64,000 bases of DNA, from positions 155,464-219,463 of the forward strand of contig JAATFU010000007.1 of assembly GCA_015655045.1 (NCBI GenBank), written 5' to 3'. The position numbers and the translations under genes were made by a program. The stretch's first letter is position 1. Every line of letters begins with the position of its first letter. This DNA is from Candidatus Saccharimonadota bacterium (lineage in GTDB: Bacteria > Patescibacteriota > Saccharimonadia > Saccharimonadales > Saccharimonadaceae). This document shows positions 41,699-50,480 of this stretch, piece after piece. The notes beneath the pieces are model-generated. The model made no database searches and had not been told where the DNA came from. It was given only the letters and a program-made list of their open reading frames with translations.

Positions 41699-42373
41699 AT
41701 GAGAATATTAGTTATCGAAGATGAACACAAAATTGCCCGAGCACTGAAAAAAGCGCTTGAACAAGAAAGCTATGCTGTTGACGTCTCCTATGATGGTGAC
41801 GATGGCTATGCGATGGCTACCACGGAGCCCTATGATCTGGCGATTATTGATCGTATGATCCCGGGAGCATACGATGGACTTGCCATCGTGAAAGCAATGC
41901 GTGAGGCAAAAATTCATATACCTGTTATTTTACTAACCGCGATGAACGCCATTACCGACCGCACCACGGGACTTGATGCGGGAGCCGATGATTACCTCGT
42001 CAAGCCCTTCGCACTTGAAGAGTTGCTCGCCCGCGTACGGGCCCTCTTGCGTCGCCCAGCTGAACAACTCTCAACTATCCTTCGAATTGGTGATTTGACA
42101 CTTGATCCGGTCACCTTTCAGGTCACGCGAGCGGGTACCGAGCTTCATTTAACCAGTAAGGAATTTGGCTTACTTGAATACTTACTCCGTAATCCAGGCC
42201 GCCCTTTAAGTAAAGAGACGATTATTGCTCATGTCTGGGATTACGATGCCGACATCTTGCCAAATACAGTCGAGGTTTACATTAAATATCTTCGCACTAA
42301 GATTGACACCCCTTTCCCAACGCCACTCATTCACACGATTCGTGGCTTTGGCTATAAACTTGAGGCACAGTAG
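41699..42373 (+). CDS. OmpR-family response regulator
   Basis: 224 residues. Receiver: MRILVIEDEHKIARALKKAL (acidic pair), the phosphorylated Asp in AIIDRMIPG, and the conserved Lys in YLVKPFALEELL. A C-terminal winged helix follows (LTSKEFGLLEYLLRNPGRPLS ... TIRGFGYKLE). Its histidine kinase partner starts 23 nt downstream. Likely controls the adjacent ABC exporter. Confidence 0.95.
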   Translation: MRILVIEDEHKIARALKKALEQESYAVDVSYDGDDGYAMATTEPYDLAIIDRMIPGAYDGLAIVKAMREAKIHIPVILLTAMNAITDRTTGLDAGADDYLVKPFALEELLARVRALLRRPAEQLSTILRIGDLTLDPVTFQVTRAGTELHLTSKEFGLLEYLLRNPGRPLSKETIIAHVWDYDADILPNTVEVYIKYLRTKIDTPFPTPLIHTIRGFGYKLEAQ

Positions 42374-42396
42374 TCCTTTTGGGGCTTCGTAGCACT

Positions 42397-43389
42397 ATGT
42401 TTCATTCAGCCACACTCAAATTAACTGGCTGGTATCTACTCATTCTGATGCTTATCAGCATCGTTTTTAGTGTGGTCATTTTTAACATTACCGCCCATGA
42501 AGTGGGCACTCGCTTGGAACATCTTGAAACAAGTCTACAACGCACTCCGGGCTTTATCGGTGGTCCTCCACCGACAAATACAGCACGAACTATAGAAACC
42601 CGGGATGCTTCAACGACGATTGGACTTGAACTTATCTATGCCAATGTGTGTATTTTAATCCTCGGTGGACTCGGTAGCTACTTTCTGGCACGTCGGACAC
42701 TGCGACCAATCGAACAAGCCCACGAGGCTCAATCACGCTTTACGAGCGACGCCAGTCACGAACTTCGGACACCGCTGGCTGTTATGAAGACTGAATTAGA
42801 GGTAGCCCTGCGCGATCCAAATAGTTCTGTCGATGAGCTGCGCGACATCCTAACCAGCAACCTCGAGGAAGTCGAGAAGCTATCTCAACTCTCCGAGATG
42901 CTCCTGAGTTTATCGCGACTTGACCATGATAACTTGGAGCTTCAGCCAACCGATATCGTCGAAACCACGCGAGAAGCGATGGCACGTTTTAGTCTGCCCG
43001 CTGATCGGATCCAGCTCAAAGCGCCTACGCGGCTGGCGGTGATGGCAAATCAACCAGCCCTGCGTGAGCTAGTTTGTATCTTGCTTGATAATGCTCTGAA
43101 ATATAGCCCAGCTGACTCGCTGGTATCAATTGTTCTGACGAAACAAACTCCCTATGCACGTTTCGAAATTACCAATACAGGGCCGGGGATTGCCCCCGAG
43201 AAACTACCCTATATTTTTGATCGCTTTTATCGAGCTGACTCATCACGAACAAGCGGCGAGCAAAAAGGATATGGCCTTGGCCTCGCCCTTGCAAAGAAGA
43301 TTGTTGAACTCCATAACGGGGAACTCTCGGTCACCAGTGAAATCGGCCATCGTACTAGTTTTACGGTTCTTTTACCCCTGAGCCGCTAG
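42397..43389 (+). CDS. Sensor histidine kinase
   Basis: 330 residues from ATG 42397; a TTG at 42379 is possible. Two membrane helices (about 8-32 and 75-95) flank a short outer loop. HisKA is SRFTSDASHELRTPLAVMKT. HATPase has ILLDNALKYS, NTGPGIAPEKL and GYGLGLALAKKI. It pairs with the preceding response regulator. The small sensor loop is typical of kinases that sense through a partner transporter, such as Bce-type systems (inference). Confidence 0.93.
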   Translation: MFHSATLKLTGWYLLILMLISIVFSVVIFNITAHEVGTRLEHLETSLQRTPGFIGGPPPTNTARTIETRDASTTIGLELIYANVCILILGGLGSYFLARRTLRPIEQAHEAQSRFTSDASHELRTPLAVMKTELEVALRDPNSSVDELRDILTSNLEEVEKLSQLSEMLLSLSRLDHDNLELQPTDIVETTREAMARFSLPADRIQLKAPTRLAVMANQPALRELVCILLDNALKYSPADSLVSIVLTKQTPYARFEITNTGPGIAPEKLPYIFDRFYRADSSRTSGEQKGYGLGLALAKKIVELHNGELSVTSEIGHRTSFTVLLPLSR

Positions 43390-43454
43390 TCACCAGCTAA
43401 CTATCAGCAAGAGTTCGTATACTGCAGCTATCAGTACCTAATAAAGGAGATAGC

Positions 43455-44879
43455 ATGAATGTAATATCCCGGGGCGTGAAGAACGCTCTGCGTAGTCCGA
43501 TCCGTTCAGGCGCCATTGTGATAATGTTAGCCATTAGTATTGGCCTTATTTTAAGTATGCTCGTGGCTCGTTCGAGCGTCGAGACAAAGATCGCTGACGT
43601 CAAAGCATCAACTGCCACCACGGTAACAATTACGCCCGCCGGTGTAAGTGGTTTTGCCGGCGGCGGTACCCCTCTCACAGCAGCGCAGGTCAGTAGCGTC
43701 GCTTCAACCGCTCACGTAGCACGTGTAACGTCAACGCTTGTTGATCAGCTCGGTACCAGTGATACCAACCTTACGTCTTCAATCGAACTCGGTAGTTTCG
43801 GTAAACGGCAACAACGTTTTGATGCCAGCAGCACAGGGAGCGCTTCAAGTTCATCTGACACAACCGCCACCGAACCGACGACTAGCGATACGTCCGACGG
43901 AACTCCTCGTCTTACACCACAGTCACGCACGACTGTGACGGGTACGACTGATCCTAACTCGGTATCGACCAATGGGAGTAGTCTTACTCTCACGAGTGGC
44001 ACTACAATTGACGGGAAAAGCAGCGACCTCGTAGCGCTCGTCGGCAGCGCCTTAGCCACGAAGAACAATTTAACCGTTGGGAGTACATTTACGGCCTACG
44101 GTAAGACAATGACAGTTAGAGGCATCTATAGTACCGGGAACACTTTCCAAGATAGTGGTCTGATTATGCCCCTTGCGACCGTCCAAAACCTTACAAGTCA
44201 AGCGGGTGCAGTCACAAGCGTCACGGCAACCATTGACAGTAGTGATAACGTCAGCGCAGTAGTGACAAGCCTCAAGAATACCTTAGGAAGTGCTGCGGAT
44301 ATCACCAGTGAGTCCGAGCAAGCCGCAACAAGTGTCAGTTCGCTCCAGAGCATCTCATCACTTGCCCTCGCCGGCGTAATTGGTGCAGCCATCGCCGGCG
44401 CCATCATTGTGCTCCTGGCCATGGTGATGATCGTCCGGGAACGCCGTCGAGAAATCGGCGTCATTAAGGCCATTGGTGGCACAAACGGTAAGGTCATTGT
44501 CCAATTCATGACCGAAGCTCTGACACTAACCATCATCGGGGCCATTGTGGGGCTCGCCCTTGGTGTGGCTGTCAGCGGCCCTATGACAAGCTCATTAGTG
44601 AAAAATGCGTCAAGTTCGTCAAGCACACCAACGGCATCCGGAGCAGTGACAGCTGTTGCGACGCCTAGTCAAGGCCGCGCAACGGGTGGCTTTGGGGGTG
44701 CGGTACGAGGCGGCTTTAGTCAACTCAATACCAACGTCACTCAAGTGACCGCCAGCCTCACCCCTCAAGTATTCCTCATTGCCAGTGGGCTGACACTCTT
44801 GATTGCGATTATTGGCAGTGCTGTGCCCGCCTGGTTTATTGCTCGAATCCGCCCCGCCGAAGTATTAAGGACTGAATAG
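43455..44879 (+). CDS. ABC transporter permease, MacB/FtsX-like
   Basis: 474 residues. An N-terminal membrane helix (GAIVIMLAISIGLILSMLVA) is followed by a large extracytoplasmic domain with a long Ser/Thr-rich, low-complexity part. The FtsX-fold membrane domain has three helices near the C-terminus, including VMIVRERRREIGVIKAIGGT (the conserved coupling element). MacB-type permeases transmit mechanical force to substrates outside the membrane and do not open a classical channel. AAAGGAG precedes the ATG. The ATPase gene follows after 9 nt. Confidence 0.9.
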   Translation: MNVISRGVKNALRSPIRSGAIVIMLAISIGLILSMLVARSSVETKIADVKASTATTVTITPAGVSGFAGGGTPLTAAQVSSVASTAHVARVTSTLVDQLGTSDTNLTSSIELGSFGKRQQRFDASSTGSASSSSDTTATEPTTSDTSDGTPRLTPQSRTTVTGTTDPNSVSTNGSSLTLTSGTTIDGKSSDLVALVGSALATKNNLTVGSTFTAYGKTMTVRGIYSTGNTFQDSGLIMPLATVQNLTSQAGAVTSVTATIDSSDNVSAVVTSLKNTLGSAADITSESEQAATSVSSLQSISSLALAGVIGAAIAGAIIVLLAMVMIVRERRREIGVIKAIGGTNGKVIVQFMTEALTLTIIGAIVGLALGVAVSGPMTSSLVKNASSSSSTPTASGAVTAVATPSQGRATGGFGGAVRGGFSQLNTNVTQVTASLTPQVFLIASGLTLLIAIIGSAVPAWFIARIRPAEVLRTE

Positions 44880-44888
44880 GAGATCTAT

Positions 44889-45572
44889 ATGTTAACAGTT
44901 ACTCACCTCACCAAATCGTACGCCGCCCCAGGCGGTACCGTCCACGCACTCGATGATGTCAGCTTTACTATTCAAAGTGGCGAGTTCGCGAGCATCATCG
45001 GCAAATCCGGCAGTGGCAAAAGCACGCTTCTGAGCATGCTCGGGGCACTTGATACGCCGACAAGTGGTAGCATTGTCGTCGACGAGACAGATATTGCTCA
45101 TTTATCGGCTCATAAACAAACCATCTATCGTTCTAAGAAGATTGGTTTCGTCTTTCAACACTACAACTTGATTCCGAACCTCACCGCGCTGGAGAACGTC
45201 ATGCTTGCCTTGGAGTTTGGCGGCCTGCCGGCTCGGCAACGTCGACCACGGGCAGCGCATTTACTTGATGAAGTCGGGATTGACGCCGACCAACAGTTAC
45301 GCAAGCCCAGCAAGCTCAGCGGGGGACAGCAACAGCGGGTTTCAATCGCTCGCGCGCTCGCTAACCGGCCAAGTATTATCCTCGCCGATGAGCCAACCGG
45401 TAACCTTGATAGTGAGACCGGTAAGAAAATTTTTGATCTCCTGCACAACCTCTCTCGGAGTGAAAGTACAACCATCCTCGCCGTGACCCACGATATGGAT
45501 ATCGCCGGCAAGACTGACCGGACCTTTACGCTACGGGACGGAAAAATTACAACAAATAATGGCGGCGTTTAA
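44889..45572 (+). CDS. ABC transporter ATP-binding protein, MacB/LolD-like
   Basis: 227 residues: Walker [16 protein letters not shown]-loop [10 protein letters not shown], signature [15 protein letters not shown], Walker [12 protein letters not shown] and H-loop TILAVTHD. It powers the upstream permease. AGGAGATC is before the ATG. With the HxlR, response regulator, kinase and permease genes it makes a five-gene module likely for export of, or defence against, envelope-active compounds (inference). Confidence 0.95.
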   Translation: MLTVTHLTKSYAAPGGTVHALDDVSFTIQSGEFASIIGKSGSGKSTLLSMLGALDTPTSGSIVVDETDIAHLSAHKQTIYRSKKIGFVFQHYNLIPNLTALENVMLALEFGGLPARQRRPRAAHLLDEVGIDADQQLRKPSKLSGGQQQRVSIARALANRPSIILADEPTGNLDSETGKKIFDLLHNLSRSESTTILAVTHDMDIAGKTDRTFTLRDGKITTNNGGV

Positions 45573-45595
45573 GACAAGCCTAAGCAAAAGCATTA

Positions 45596-45601
45596 TATAA
45601 T
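45596..45601 (+). promoter_or_regulatory. -10 box for the Gre-like gene
   Basis: TATAAT, with a leader of about 65 nt ending in AAAGGAGG before ATG 45675. Confidence 0.5.
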
Positions 45602-45674
45602 AAGGTCAGTAGCTTTCCTCACCACATAGGCTACCGAAAAAATAACATAGCGACGTCCAAAAGGAGGATTCATT

Positions 45675-46151
45675 ATGAACACCACCAGTAAAGACACACC
45701 AATCTTACTCAGTAAAAAGGGTATGAAAGAATTACGTAAATCAATCGCTCGTTTAGAGCACGACCAACAGGCAGCCATCCAAGCGCTGCGAGAACTTGAT
45801 AAAACGAGTGGACGAGATGAACGACTATCCCGTATTGAGAAGTTGTCTCAGCTTGAAGTCATCGAATCAGAGTTGCTTGATAAACGACAGACCTTATCAC
45901 GAGCCAAACTTATCCCAAGCCGACGCACGCGCTTGCAAGTGGCTATCGGCTCGGTCGTCGATCTCATTGATCAACAAGGTCGATTAGTCCGCTATACGAT
46001 AGTCGATAGCTTCGAGGCCAACCCCAGCGATGGCCGCATCTCAATCCTGAGCCCACTTGGCAGTAACTTGCTTGGTAAGACCGTCCAGGACATCGTGGAG
46101 TGGTCCAACGGGATGCGTTCGCAGACCTTCCAGCTAGTTCGTATCGCCTGA
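45675..46151 (+). CDS. GreA/GreB-family transcript cleavage factor, divergent coiled-coil tip
   Basis: 158 residues. The N-terminal coiled coil (LLSKKGMKELRKSIARLEHDQ ...) and C-terminal FKBP-like domain (IGSVVDLIDQQGRLVRYTIVDS, DGRISILSPLGSNLLGKTVQD) match Gre factors, which reach into the RNA polymerase secondary channel. The tip that normally reads GDLxENxEY is TSGRDERLSRIEK here, so the acidic pair is not conserved in the usual context. It may be an anti-cleavage or Gfh-type factor instead (inference). Strong AAAGGAGG SD. Confidence 0.8.
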   Translation: MNTTSKDTPILLSKKGMKELRKSIARLEHDQQAAIQALRELDKTSGRDERLSRIEKLSQLEVIESELLDKRQTLSRAKLIPSRRTRLQVAIGSVVDLIDQQGRLVRYTIVDSFEANPSDGRISILSPLGSNLLGKTVQDIVEWSNGMRSQTFQLVRIA

Positions 46152-46174
46152 CTCTATACCTTACGCACTCCTTG

Positions 46175-46203
46175 AAGTCACCGATCATCATCGGTGACTT
46201 TTT
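46175..46203 (+). terminator. Rho-independent terminator abutting the next promoter
   Basis: An 11-bp stem (46175-46185 with 46190-46200) then TTTTT (46199-46203). The -10 (TACAAT 46206-46211) of the P-type ATPase gene begins two bases after the T run. Confidence 0.8.
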
Positions 46204-46218
46204 GATACAATAGAGCTA

Positions 46219-48768
46219 ATGCTTTACTACAACAGCTCGATTCATGGAACCCTCGCAAGTCTTGAGACGAGTAGTGAGGGGCTGTCTAATAGCGATGCAG
46301 CCGAACGTCTGCGTTCCCATGGCCTCAACATGATTCGGGTTCGAGGCGAGCCACTGTGGCGTAAAGTTATCGAGCCATTTGCCAGTGTCTTTATGCTGGT
46401 ACTCTGTGTCGCGGCAATCATTAGCCTTATTCATCAGGATATCGTTGATGGCATTATTATCTTTGTCATCATCATGATCAGTGCGTTAATCTATTACATT
46501 CAACAGCTATCGACAGCTCGGATCCTGAAGGCCCTCCAAAAGCATAGTATTCAAAAGGTTGTGGTCTTACGAGACGGGGCATCGGTTGTACTTGAAAGTC
46601 GCTTTATTGTACCTGGTGACATTATACGACTCAGTGAAGGGGATAAGGTTCCCGCTGATGCCCGACTCATTGAAGGGGAAGCCGTACGTGTCGATGAGTC
46701 ATCACTGACGGGCGAATCACTGCCGATCACCAAATCGATCGAGGCCTTACGCGGTGAAAAAGAAATTTACGAGCAATCGAATATTCTCTTTCAAGGTTCT
46801 TTTATGATTGCCGGTGAGGCGACAGCCGTCGTGCTCACGACTGGCAATAACACTGAGTTTGGCCAACTCGCGGCGCTGTCGGGCGAAGGTCCCTCAGTGA
46901 GTCCCGTGCAGGCTAAAATCGATAAGCTCTTAAGTCAGATTATTGCCGTAGTAGCAGGGCTCGCCGTCGTGGCGTTTGGCTTGGCACTATATCGAGGGAC
47001 TGAATTTACGGAGGCACTCCGGTTCGTCATGGCTATCTCCGTCTCAGCCGTGCCTGAGAGTTTGCCGGTCGCTATTTCAGTTATCCTCGTCCTCGGCATG
47101 CGGCGAATGGCGCTTCGTAAGGCTCTCGTGCGAGACATTCGGGCAATTGAAACGGTCGGGGTACTAACGACAATTGCAACCGATAAAACGGGTACCCTCA
47201 CCAAGAATAAGTTGACCGTCCAAGAAACCTGGCACCCCACCTATGCGAGCCACGAGCTATTGCCGACTATGGCACGAAGTATTAACCGTCGACCTCATGA
47301 AAAAGCTCACGATCCACTGGATACGGCACTGATTGAGTACCTCCAAACCAAGGATGTTGATTTGCCCCGTACCTATGAGGCAAATTTGGCATTTGACCTC
47401 AGCGTTGCCATGAGTGGGACCGTTCTGGCACGGAGCACCGGTTTTCAGCTATACCTCAAAGGATCACCCGAATCGATCCTTGAGCGAGCGGATCTCGCGG
47501 AGAACGAACGGGAACAGGCCTACCTCAAACTTCATGCATTGACCTCAAAAGGCTACCGCGTGATCGCTCTAGCGCAAACCACACTAGCTCACCCCATTAC
47601 GCACATTTCGCACCTTCCCACTCGTCGACTCGAGTTTGTTGGCTACGTAGCCGTTGCCGATATTCTGCGACCAGAAGCTCGCGCAGCCATTGCGACTGCC
47701 CGAGCAGCTGGCGTCACTGTCCGGATGATTACCGGGGATCACTTCGAAACCGCCTTTCATATTGGCCAACAATTAGGCATGGTCACGAGCCGTGATCAGG
47801 TGTTTGATAGTCGACGCATGCAGACGATGAGCGATGAGGATATGAGTGAGGTTATTGATCGCGTCCGTGTCTTCTCGCGAGTCGTTCCAGAGAATAAGTA
47901 CCGCATCCTGTCCCTGCTCAAGGTCAAGAACATCACTGCCATGACTGGTGACGGCGTCAATGACGTACCGGCCCTGACCAATGCCCATGTAGGCGTCGCG
48001 ATGGGGAGTGGCTCCGAAATTGCAAAGGATGCCGGCGATATTATCCTGCTTGATAACAATTTCAAAAGTATTGTCAGTGCCATGCGCGAAGGTCGGGTCG
48101 TCCTGGCGAATATCCGACGCATGCTGTTTTATTTGCTTTCGACCAACGCCGGAGAAGCCCTCACGGCTGTGGGAGCGCTCATTATCGGCCTCGCTATCCC
48201 GCTGCTGCCGGTTCAGATTCTGTGGGTCAACCTTGTGACTGATACCTTACTCGTCATTCCGCTTGGTCTCGAGCCTGGTGAAAAAGATATCATGAAGCAG
48301 TCACCCAAGTCACCAGATGCCCCTATTCTCAATCGCTTTATGGTCAGTCGAATTATCTTAGTCGCGCTCACGATCGCGCTCACGGCGTTGATTTTATATA
48401 TTGTCTACGTGCATAGCTACGGCGAGGACTACGCTCGCACAATCGTCTTTTGTGCCCTTGTCGTGATGCAATGGGCCAACGCCTTTAATGCTCGCAGCGA
48501 CTATCAGTCGCTACTCGGTCGGCTCAAAAGCTGGAATGGGGTCTTCTATGGCGGGCTCTTCATAGCGATCGTGCTGCAGCTGCTCGCAATCTTCGGTCCT
48601 CTCCAGTCGGTCTTACATATCAGCCCAGTTATGATTGGTGATTTAGTCATTACGGGCGCCATTTCATTCCTCGTACCAATTGTTGTCGTAGAGCTTCATA
48701 AGTGGCTCGGGCGGTGGCTCCGGCGCCGCGAAGTCTACGCTAGACGCACCGCGATCGATGACCTATGA
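46219..48768 (+). CDS. P2-type cation-transporting ATPase (Ca2+-like)
   Basis: 849 residues. N-terminal cation-ATPase domain; actuator VDESSLTGESLPITK (TGES); membrane helix 4 AVPESLPVAISVIL (PESLP); phosphorylation site DKTGTLTKNKLTV; hinge MTGDGVNDVPALTNAHVGVAMG; C-terminal four-helix domain. The set is that of P2A/P2B pumps moving Ca2+ or similar across the membrane. PESLP in place of PEGLP is common in bacterial members, and the ion cannot be fixed. TACAAT is 7 nt before the ATG (leaderless). Confidence 0.92.
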   Translation: MLYYNSSIHGTLASLETSSEGLSNSDAAERLRSHGLNMIRVRGEPLWRKVIEPFASVFMLVLCVAAIISLIHQDIVDGIIIFVIIMISALIYYIQQLSTARILKALQKHSIQKVVVLRDGASVVLESRFIVPGDIIRLSEGDKVPADARLIEGEAVRVDESSLTGESLPITKSIEALRGEKEIYEQSNILFQGSFMIAGEATAVVLTTGNNTEFGQLAALSGEGPSVSPVQAKIDKLLSQIIAVVAGLAVVAFGLALYRGTEFTEALRFVMAISVSAVPESLPVAISVILVLGMRRMALRKALVRDIRAIETVGVLTTIATDKTGTLTKNKLTVQETWHPTYASHELLPTMARSINRRPHEKAHDPLDTALIEYLQTKDVDLPRTYEANLAFDLSVAMSGTVLARSTGFQLYLKGSPESILERADLAENEREQAYLKLHALTSKGYRVIALAQTTLAHPITHISHLPTRRLEFVGYVAVADILRPEARAAIATARAAGVTVRMITGDHFETAFHIGQQLGMVTSRDQVFDSRRMQTMSDEDMSEVIDRVRVFSRVVPENKYRILSLLKVKNITAMTGDGVNDVPALTNAHVGVAMGSGSEIAKDAGDIILLDNNFKSIVSAMREGRVVLANIRRMLFYLLSTNAGEALTAVGALIIGLAIPLLPVQILWVNLVTDTLLVIPLGLEPGEKDIMKQSPKSPDAPILNRFMVSRIILVALTIALTALILYIVYVHSYGEDYARTIVFCALVVMQWANAFNARSDYQSLLGRLKSWNGVFYGGLFIAIVLQLLAIFGPLQSVLHISPVMIGDLVITGAISFLVPIVVVELHKWLGRWLRRREVYARRTAIDDL

Positions 48769-48780
48769 TAGACAGTAGAT

Positions 48781-49488
48781 ATGTCGGGCAGTGCCCGAGA
48801 AAGAGACACGTCCATGCTTGAGTATTCATTCACGACCGATACAAATCCGGTGGTTGACTATCTCTTCTCAAAACTTGACGAGCATCTCAAAGCGAGCGAG
48901 CGGGTCGTCTGGCTCCTCTCGGGTGGCTCCGCCATTGAGACGGCCGTTCGGGTTAGTCAGCTCCTCGCGCGCCGTGATTTATCACGATTATCCGTGAGTC
49001 TGGTGGATGAACGCTTTGGCCCCGTTGGACATCCAAACGAGAACTGGCGCCACTTACTTGCGGCCGGGTTAACACTTGAAACCGCCGATACGTACCGACC
49101 GCTTCAGGGACTCACGCGCCAGGCAACTGCGAAAGCCTTCAGTGATTGGCTACATGATCGACTGAACCGAGCCGACTTCTCGCTAGGTCTGTTTGGTATT
49201 GGTTCAGACGGACACACAGCTGGCATTAAGCCCCATAGCCCGGCGGTGAGCGAGCAAGCCTGGGTGAGCGCCTATACAGGCGAGGACTATGAACGACTCA
49301 CGATTACGTTCCCTGTCATTCAGCTGCTCGATGAAGTAGTGGTGCAAGCCCTGGGAGCCGATAAGGCAGAGGTTATCTATCGGCTCTTACAAGATGATGC
49401 GATTCCGCTTGAGGAGATGCCCGCGGCAATCTTTACCCGAGTAAAACAGAACATGGTATTTAGTAATCATAAGGAGGGTGCACAATAA
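48781..49488 (+). CDS. pgl: 6-phosphogluconolactonase family protein
   Basis: 235 residues (224 if ATG 48814 is used). It shows the SIS-like glucosamine/6PGL fold: VVWLLSGGSAIETAVRV, LVDERFGPVGHPNENWRHL, and the 6PGL hallmark GIGSDGHTAGIKPHSP. 6PGL hydrolyses 6-phosphogluconolactone, feeding 6-phosphogluconate to the next gene. A GGGCA/TGCCC hairpin overlaps the first codons. Its stop overlaps the gnd start (TAATG), so the two are translationally coupled. Confidence 0.85.
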   Translation: MSGSARERDTSMLEYSFTTDTNPVVDYLFSKLDEHLKASERVVWLLSGGSAIETAVRVSQLLARRDLSRLSVSLVDERFGPVGHPNENWRHLLAAGLTLETADTYRPLQGLTRQATAKAFSDWLHDRLNRADFSLGLFGIGSDGHTAGIKPHSPAVSEQAWVSAYTGEDYERLTITFPVIQLLDEVVVQALGADKAEVIYRLLQDDAIPLEEMPAAIFTRVKQNMVFSNHKEGAQ

Positions 49489-50393
49489 TGAAAATTGCCA
49501 TATCAGGACTAGGACGTATGGGAAGTCAAATCGCTCGCAAACTTGCCGAGGATAACCATCAGGTCATTGCCCATAATCGTAGCCATGGTCCGATTGAAGA
49601 AGCCGTCCAGTTTGGAGCACAGGCTGCCTATGATAAGTCAGCTGTTGTGGCTGCGTTCAAAGGAAAACCAGTCGTACTATGGATCATGCTCCCGGCCAGC
49701 ATTATTGACCAAGAGCTCACCGACTGGCTACAGCTTCTACCGATGGGTAGCATTATTATCGATGGAGGAAATAGCGACTACCGTGGTGATCCGACGCGAG
49801 CAGAGTGGGTCACAAGCCAAGGGAGTACCTTGCTTGATATTGGTACGAGTGGCGGTGTCTGGGGCTATCAAAATGGCTTCTCGATGATGGTAGGGGGTGA
49901 GAAGGCCGCCTATGAGACAATTAGCTCGGCACTCGACAGCCTCGCCCTCCCCCGAGGAGGCCACCAGTACTTCTCGACTAGTGGCAGTGGCCACTATGTG
50001 AAGATGGTCCATAATGCCATTGAGTACGGCATGATGGAGAGTCTGGCCGAAGGCTATCGGATGCTCAAAGAAGGGCCATATCACGACCTTGACCTAGCCG
50101 CCGCTGGTGATGTCTGGCAACAAAGCAGTGTCGTCACCTCATGGCTCAATGACCTAACGCGCCAAGCCCTGCGAGATAATCCGCTACTTGAAGGAATTGA
50201 AGGGGTTGTAGCCGAATCAGGTGAAGCTCGCTGGACACTGGAGACAGCCAAAACACTGGGCATTGAACTTCCAGCCATCCAAACGGCACTTGATGTACGC
50301 GTTGCTTCTCAGAATGGTACAGTGAATTTTGCCACACAATTACTTGCTGCCATGCGTAATAAGTTTGGTGGACATGACATTCACGGAAAGTAA
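49488..50393 (+). CDS. gnd: 6-phosphogluconate dehydrogenase, short form
   Basis: Oxidatively decarboxylates 6-phosphogluconate to ribulose 5-phosphate. 301 residues, the short GndA/YqeC-type, versus about 470 in E. coli. Rossmann motif GLGRMGSQIARKL; VLWIMLPASII; IIDGGNSDYRGDPTRA; GTSGGVWGYQNGFSMMVGG; and the catalytic GSGHYVKMVHNAIEYGMM with Lys and His. Cofactor is often NAD in short forms (family knowledge). Coupled to pgl; no zwf in the window. Confidence 0.93.
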   Translation: MKIAISGLGRMGSQIARKLAEDNHQVIAHNRSHGPIEEAVQFGAQAAYDKSAVVAAFKGKPVVLWIMLPASIIDQELTDWLQLLPMGSIIIDGGNSDYRGDPTRAEWVTSQGSTLLDIGTSGGVWGYQNGFSMMVGGEKAAYETISSALDSLALPRGGHQYFSTSGSGHYVKMVHNAIEYGMMESLAEGYRMLKEGPYHDLDLAAAGDVWQQSSVVTSWLNDLTRQALRDNPLLEGIEGVVAESGEARWTLETAKTLGIELPAIQTALDVRVASQNGTVNFATQLLAAMRNKFGGHDIHGK

Positions 50394-50416
50394 GCTAGGG
50401 GTTTTACGGATATCAC

Positions 50417-50452
50417 AAATATCCCCGCGCTATTATAGGCGCAGGGATATTT
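50417..50452. terminator. Bidirectional terminator/hairpin
   Basis: AAATATCCC (50417-50425) pairs with GGGATATTT (50444-50452), with an inner GCGC/GCGC pair. It ends gnd and lies just past the 3' end of the minus-strand SUMF1 pilin, about 30 nt from its stop. Confidence 0.7.
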
Positions 50453-50480
50453 ATTTGTACTCATTAGTGTTATTACTCCG

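Noticed and set aside
50394..50480. DGR template repeat next to the lectin pilin
   Set aside because: The gap holds only a hairpin and short spacer, with no near-copy of the C-terminal coding region. I noticed no second copy of the constant blocks elsewhere in the window.
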